From an uncultured Lachnospiraceae bacterium (GTDB taxonomy: Bacteria > Bacillota > Clostridia > Lachnospirales > Lachnospiraceae), in contig ONHZ01000011.1 in assembly GCA_900317755.1 (NCBI GenBank), positions 1 through 64,000 of the forward strand: a DNA stretch of 64,000 nucleotides, written 5' to 3'. Below, one piece after another: positions 61,018 through 64,000 of this stretch. The first letter of the stretch is position 1, and every line of letters begins with the position of its first letter. Position numbers and translations under genes: made by a program. The notes under the pieces were generated by a model. The model saw nothing but the letters and a program-made list of their open reading frames with translations. It had not been told where the DNA came from and made no database searches.

Positions 61018-61173
61018 CGAGCACGGCAATGCTGTCTCACAGCACGCATGGATTTTACTCGTCACTTAATGAGTGCAAGCCGGAAGGCGTAGCACGAATT
61101 TATGTGACGCGAGCAAAAATCCATGAGGCGCGAGACGACGTGCTAGAGACAGTATTGTCCGTGCGGGAGCGAG
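61010..61173. repeat. Large imperfect palindromic element 4
   Basis: Left arm 61010-61065 and right arm 61104-61173 pair imperfectly. The best blocks are GCACGG, AATGCTGTCTC with its partner GAGACAGTATT, AGCACG/CGTGCT, CATGGATTTT with AAAATCCATG, and GTCAC/GTGAC. The right arm core at 61138-61174 recurs at 39956-39991 in element 2. Confidence 0.8.
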
Positions 61174-61200
61174 TTTAACAAAATAATAGTAATAGGTGAA

Positions 61201-62418
61201 ATGATGCAAGCAACAATAAAGTTATATGATTTGGATGCATACAAGACGAAGTTCGAAGCTGAGATTTTGTATGTCGAGAGGGTAGAATTTAAGGGCAAGG
61301 ACTGCGCTGCGATTGTTCTTGACAAGACGATGTTCTTTCCTGAGGAGGGCGGCCAGTATGCAGACAAGGGCACGATTTCCCTGAAGGATGATCTGCATCT
61401 TACATTTCATGTCTTTGATGTGCAAATAGATAAGGACGGTGTGATTACACATTATCTGCCGCTCGATACGATGGAGAATCTTTCGAACTGCCTGCATCTG
61501 AAGCAGGGTATGAAGGTGCTCGGTGAGATTGATTTTGCCAACCGTTTTTTGAAGATGCAGAATCATACCGGCGAGCATATTTTTTCCGGAATCGTCCATT
61601 CACTGAAGGGCCACGAAAATGTTGGCTTTCATCTCGGCGATGATTTAGTCCAGATGGATTACAATGGAAAGCTCACGTCTGATGAGATAAACGATATTGA
61701 GAAAAAAGCGAATGAAGCAGTCTATAAAAATATTTCTGTGAAGTGCTATTATCCCTCAGAGGATGAGCTTTCAAAGATAGAATACCGCAGCAAAAAGGAA
61801 ATCAAAGGCGCAGTCAGAGTTGTCGAGATTCCAGGCGTTGACACCTGTGCCTGCTGTGCGCCGCATGTGAAGACGACTGGCGAAATCGGAATCATCAAGG
61901 TCGTAAGCTTTCAGAATTACAAGGGCGGAACAAGGCTTTATATCCTCTGCGGCAGGCGGGCCTTTGACTTTATTTCAAAGATGCAGTCAAGGGAAGAGGA
62001 GATTTCCCACGGCCTCAAGCTTCCGATGGAAGATAATGTGAAGGGCGTCGAGAAATTATTTTATGAAAATAATTCATTAAAGAGCCAGCTCGTCGAAGCG
62101 AAGAAGGCACTTTTGAATTATGAAATCGAAAAGGCAGGCTCGTCAGAGAATGTGATTATTTTCACGGAAGGCCAGGAAAATATCACGATTCGAAACGCAG
62201 TAAATTCGCTGATGGAAAGTCATAGCGGATTTTCTATTATCTTAAACGGAAACGATGCTGATGGTTACAGCTTCATCATGGGTTCAAAGAATGTCGATGT
62301 GAAAGCATTCGGAGAGAATCTCAAGAGCAAGCTCGAATTAAAATGTGGCGGCACAAAAGAGATGATCCAGGGGCATATCGGAAATAATGAAGAAGCAATA
62401 CGTGTGGCACTGTCGTAA
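61201..62418 (+). CDS. Alanyl-tRNA editing protein, AlaX long form
   Basis: A 405-residue stand-alone homologue of the AlaRS editing domain. FFPEEGGQYADKGTI, the zinc-site MQNHTGEHIFSG and the second pair in DTCACCAPHVKTTGEIG are intact. FQNYKGGTRLYILCGRRA follows, then a coiled-coil segment and a DHHA1-like C-terminal domain (about 290-405, LKCGGTKEMIQGHI). It hydrolyses mischarged Ser-tRNA(Ala) or related species. AGGTGAA precedes a double ATG (61201 and 61204). Length matches AlaX-L proteins. Confidence 0.92.
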   Translation: MMQATIKLYDLDAYKTKFEAEILYVERVEFKGKDCAAIVLDKTMFFPEEGGQYADKGTISLKDDLHLTFHVFDVQIDKDGVITHYLPLDTMENLSNCLHLKQGMKVLGEIDFANRFLKMQNHTGEHIFSGIVHSLKGHENVGFHLGDDLVQMDYNGKLTSDEINDIEKKANEAVYKNISVKCYYPSEDELSKIEYRSKKEIKGAVRVVEIPGVDTCACCAPHVKTTGEIGIIKVVSFQNYKGGTRLYILCGRRAFDFISKMQSREEEISHGLKLPMEDNVKGVEKLFYENNSLKSQLVEAKKALLNYEIEKAGSSENVIIFTEGQENITIRNAVNSLMESHSGFSIILNGNDADGYSFIMGSKNVDVKAFGENLKSKLELKCGGTKEMIQGHIGNNEEAIRVALS

Positions 62419-62620
62419 CAAGCTGCACGGAAAATGCAGAGATTCAGCGCTAAATGCATACTCAATGATTATTCTTGCAAAATCAGCGTAATAGTCCGCC
62501 ACCACGAACAAAAACTCCGAAATGTAAGGTATTCGCTACAAACAACAGACTTTGTTCATTGACCGAAATTCATTCACGCTTTATTATTTTGCACGATACT
62601 TAAGAATATGGGTAAAAAGC

Positions 62621-62649
62621 GTGACCTGAATTTACATTTAATTGGTCAC
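62621..62649. promoter_or_regulatory. Inverted repeat upstream of the radical SAM gene
   Basis: GTGACC (62621-62626) and GGTCAC (62644-62649) are separated by 17 bp. They lie between a weak TTGCAC/TAAAAA promoter candidate (62589-62618) and the ribosome binding site, so they could be an operator or a leader hairpin. Confidence 0.4.
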
Positions 62650-62683
62650 AGGAATATCGGATTTTCATTAGGAGGAAAATTTA

Positions 62684-64000
62684 ATGGCATCACTTGCACA
62701 CGCTGCTGAAAGAACTGCTTTTTCAGTTGCAATCGATGGATTTCTGAAGCATCTTGACAAACAGGATGACAGAACAGAGACTTACCTCAAGCTTGTTGAT
62801 CTTACAAAGAAGTTCTGGGGCAAGGAAGGTACAAATGAAGAGACCTTAAACAAAGTAAAGCAGAATATAAAGGACAATGGCCGCTGGATTCAGTTCTTAA
62901 ACAGAGTTGTTGATGAGACGGATCCTCATGTTGCAAAGACATTACTTCTGAACCTTGGTTATGAAGCATTCTTCCGTGGCACAAAGATGATTCGTGCAAA
63001 CCGTGTGAAGTATGACTGCAATATTCCCTGGCTCATTCTTTTTGATCCTACCGATGCCTGCAATATGCACTGCAAGGGCTGCTGGTCAGGTACATACGGC
63101 CACAAGAACAATCTCACATATGAAGAGATGGACAGAATCATTACACAGGGCAAGGAGCTCGGTGTTTACCTCTATATGCTTACAGGCGGCGAGCCTCTTG
63201 TAAGAAAGAAGGACGTTCTTCGTCTTGCTGAAAAGCACAATGATGTTGAATTTGCAATTTTCGATAATTCTACACTGATCGACGAAGACTTCTGCAAGGA
63301 ATTAGTTCGTCTTGGAAATATTATCATGCTTCTTTCTATCGAAGGAACACCTGAGACAAATGATGCACGCCGTGGCGAAGGTCATTATGCAGCAGCTATG
63401 CGCGCTATGGATCTGCTTAAGGAACATGGCATTATCTATGGAACTTCCATCTGCTACACCAGCCAGAATATCGAGGCTGTTACAAGCGATGACTTCCTTC
63501 GTATGATTGCTGACAAGGGTGCAAGATTCGGCTTCTATTTCCATTATATGCCAGTTGGAAAGAACGCAGCGCCAGAGCTTATGCCTACACCAGAGCAGCG
63601 TAAGAAGATGATCGAGAGAATTCGTTATGTCCGTTCAGACAAGTGCGACATCGGCTTCTTCCCTATGGATTTCCAGAACGATGGTGAGTACGTTGGCGGA
63701 TGTATTGCCGGAGGAAGAAATTACTTCCATATCAATGCAAGTGGCTATGCTGAGCCATGCGTATTCATTCATTTCTCAGATTCAAATATCCGTGAGAAGT
63801 CAATTCTTCAGATTTTACAGAGCCCTCTTTTCATGGAATATAGAAAGGGACAGCCGTTCAACAGGAACCACCTTCGTCCATGTCCAATGCTCGAGAATCC
63901 ACAGCTTCTCCGTGGAATGGTTGAGCGTACAGGTGCAAAGGGTACGAACTCAGAGGCTGATGAGACAGTTGAAGAGCTCTGCGCAAAGTGCGACGACTAC
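62684..64000 (+). CDS. Radical SAM protein with SPASM-like C-terminus (cut by the window end)
   Basis: An open frame of 439 codons runs off the right end. AGGAGGAAAATTTA precedes ATG 62684. An 80-residue helical N-terminal region comes before the radical SAM cluster motif CNMHCKGCW (C-x3-C-x2-C), then TGGEPLVRKKDVL, SIEGTPETNDARRG and YFHYMPVGKNA. A further Cys set (GGCIAG, EPCVFIHFSD, RPCPMLENP and CAKCDDY near the end) suggests auxiliary cluster ligands. Similar proteins are common in Clostridia and mostly uncharacterised. The substrate cannot be inferred. Confidence 0.88.
   Translation, partial: MASLAHAAERTAFSVAIDGFLKHLDKQDDRTETYLKLVDLTKKFWGKEGTNEETLNKVKQNIKDNGRWIQFLNRVVDETDPHVAKTLLLNLGYEAFFRGTKMIRANRVKYDCNIPWLILFDPTDACNMHCKGCWSGTYGHKNNLTYEEMDRIITQGKELGVYLYMLTGGEPLVRKKDVLRLAEKHNDVEFAIFDNSTLIDEDFCKELVRLGNIIMLLSIEGTPETNDARRGEGHYAAAMRAMDLLKEHGIIYGTSICYTSQNIEAVTSDDFLRMIADKGARFGFYFHYMPVGKNAAPELMPTPEQRKKMIERIRYVRSDKCDIGFFPMDFQNDGEYVGGCIAGGRNYFHINASGYAEPCVFIHFSDSNIREKSILQILQSPLFMEYRKGQPFNRNHLRPCPMLENPQLLRGMVERTGAKGTNSEADETVEELCAKCDDY

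Larger units (their letters stand above)
60740..61200. other. 461 bp spacer between xth and alaX filled by palindromic elements
   Basis: No protein-coding frame is supported here. The spacer holds the branched palindrome at 60765-60970, a 9 bp perfect-stem hairpin at 60981-61017 and the palindrome at 61010-61173. It is richer in G+C than other spacers of the window, and AlaX starts 27 bp after the last arm. Confidence 0.75.

Overview
The window looks like chromosomal DNA of an anaerobic low-GC Firmicute, most probably a member of the Lachnospiraceae. The evidence is AT-rich spacers with classical TTGACA/TATAAT promoters and strong GGAGG ribosome binding sites, a Tad-type pilus locus with a DUF5702 protein and a DUF6382-FHA protein, a monofunctional BirA, a stand-alone LoaP-like NusG paralogue, BioY, and tRNA genes without an encoded CCA. 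The genus cannot be fixed from the sequence. No prophage, CRISPR array, intact insertion sequence or rRNA was seen.

Layout. 0-4.8 kb: the distal end of a tad pilus operon (Flp1-like pilin, DUF5702 protein, TadE-like proteins, prepilin peptidase, FHA protein). 4.9-9.2 kb: a flavodoxin/SCP2 fusion with murG, convergent with pgi-HIT. 9.4-21.6 kb: housekeeping genes (SleB-like hydrolase, SPFH protein, argF, birA-DUF6145-coaX-dus, phosphoesterase, flavodoxin, tRNA-Ser(CGA), a glycosyltransferase, an AAA/DUF234 ATPase, galM). 21.6-29.4 kb: class A PBP, ROK glucokinase, tRNA-Pro(CGG) and a MacAB-like efflux operon. 29.4-31.9 kb: an HTH protein, a membrane Ser/Thr kinase and a membrane DUF4352 protein that may form one signalling module. 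32.2-34.8 kb: a decayed patch with a truncated Rpn-type nuclease, a chimeric nitrilase fragment and a MATE gene with a large internal deletion, around an intact AraC regulator. 35-41.8 kb: an aspartate aminotransferase, an HD-GYP response regulator, a GH42 beta-galactosidase and a membrane GGDEF protein.

42.0-51 kb is a sugar-utilisation regulon: two DUF624 (YesL-like) paralogues, a P-loop kinase, a GH13_18 sucrose-phosphorylase-family enzyme, a LacI regulator, and a CUT1 ABC importer (lipoprotein, two permeases). It is tied together by a palindromic operator, GTAACCGGTTAC, found at three places. 51-62.4 kb: a small membrane protein, a GH2 glycosidase, secA, a HAD hydrolase, LoaP-like protein, bioB-bioY, exonuclease III and an AlaX editing protein. 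A radical SAM protein runs off the right end.

The most unusual non-coding feature is a set of 75-206 bp imperfect palindromes in spacers at about 7.1, 39.9, 60.8 and 61.1 kb. They share sequence cores and fold into branched hairpins, and look like a dispersed structured repeat family. Starts were often moved to an internal ATG with a good ribosome binding site. All functional calls come from reading motifs by eye, without database searches.
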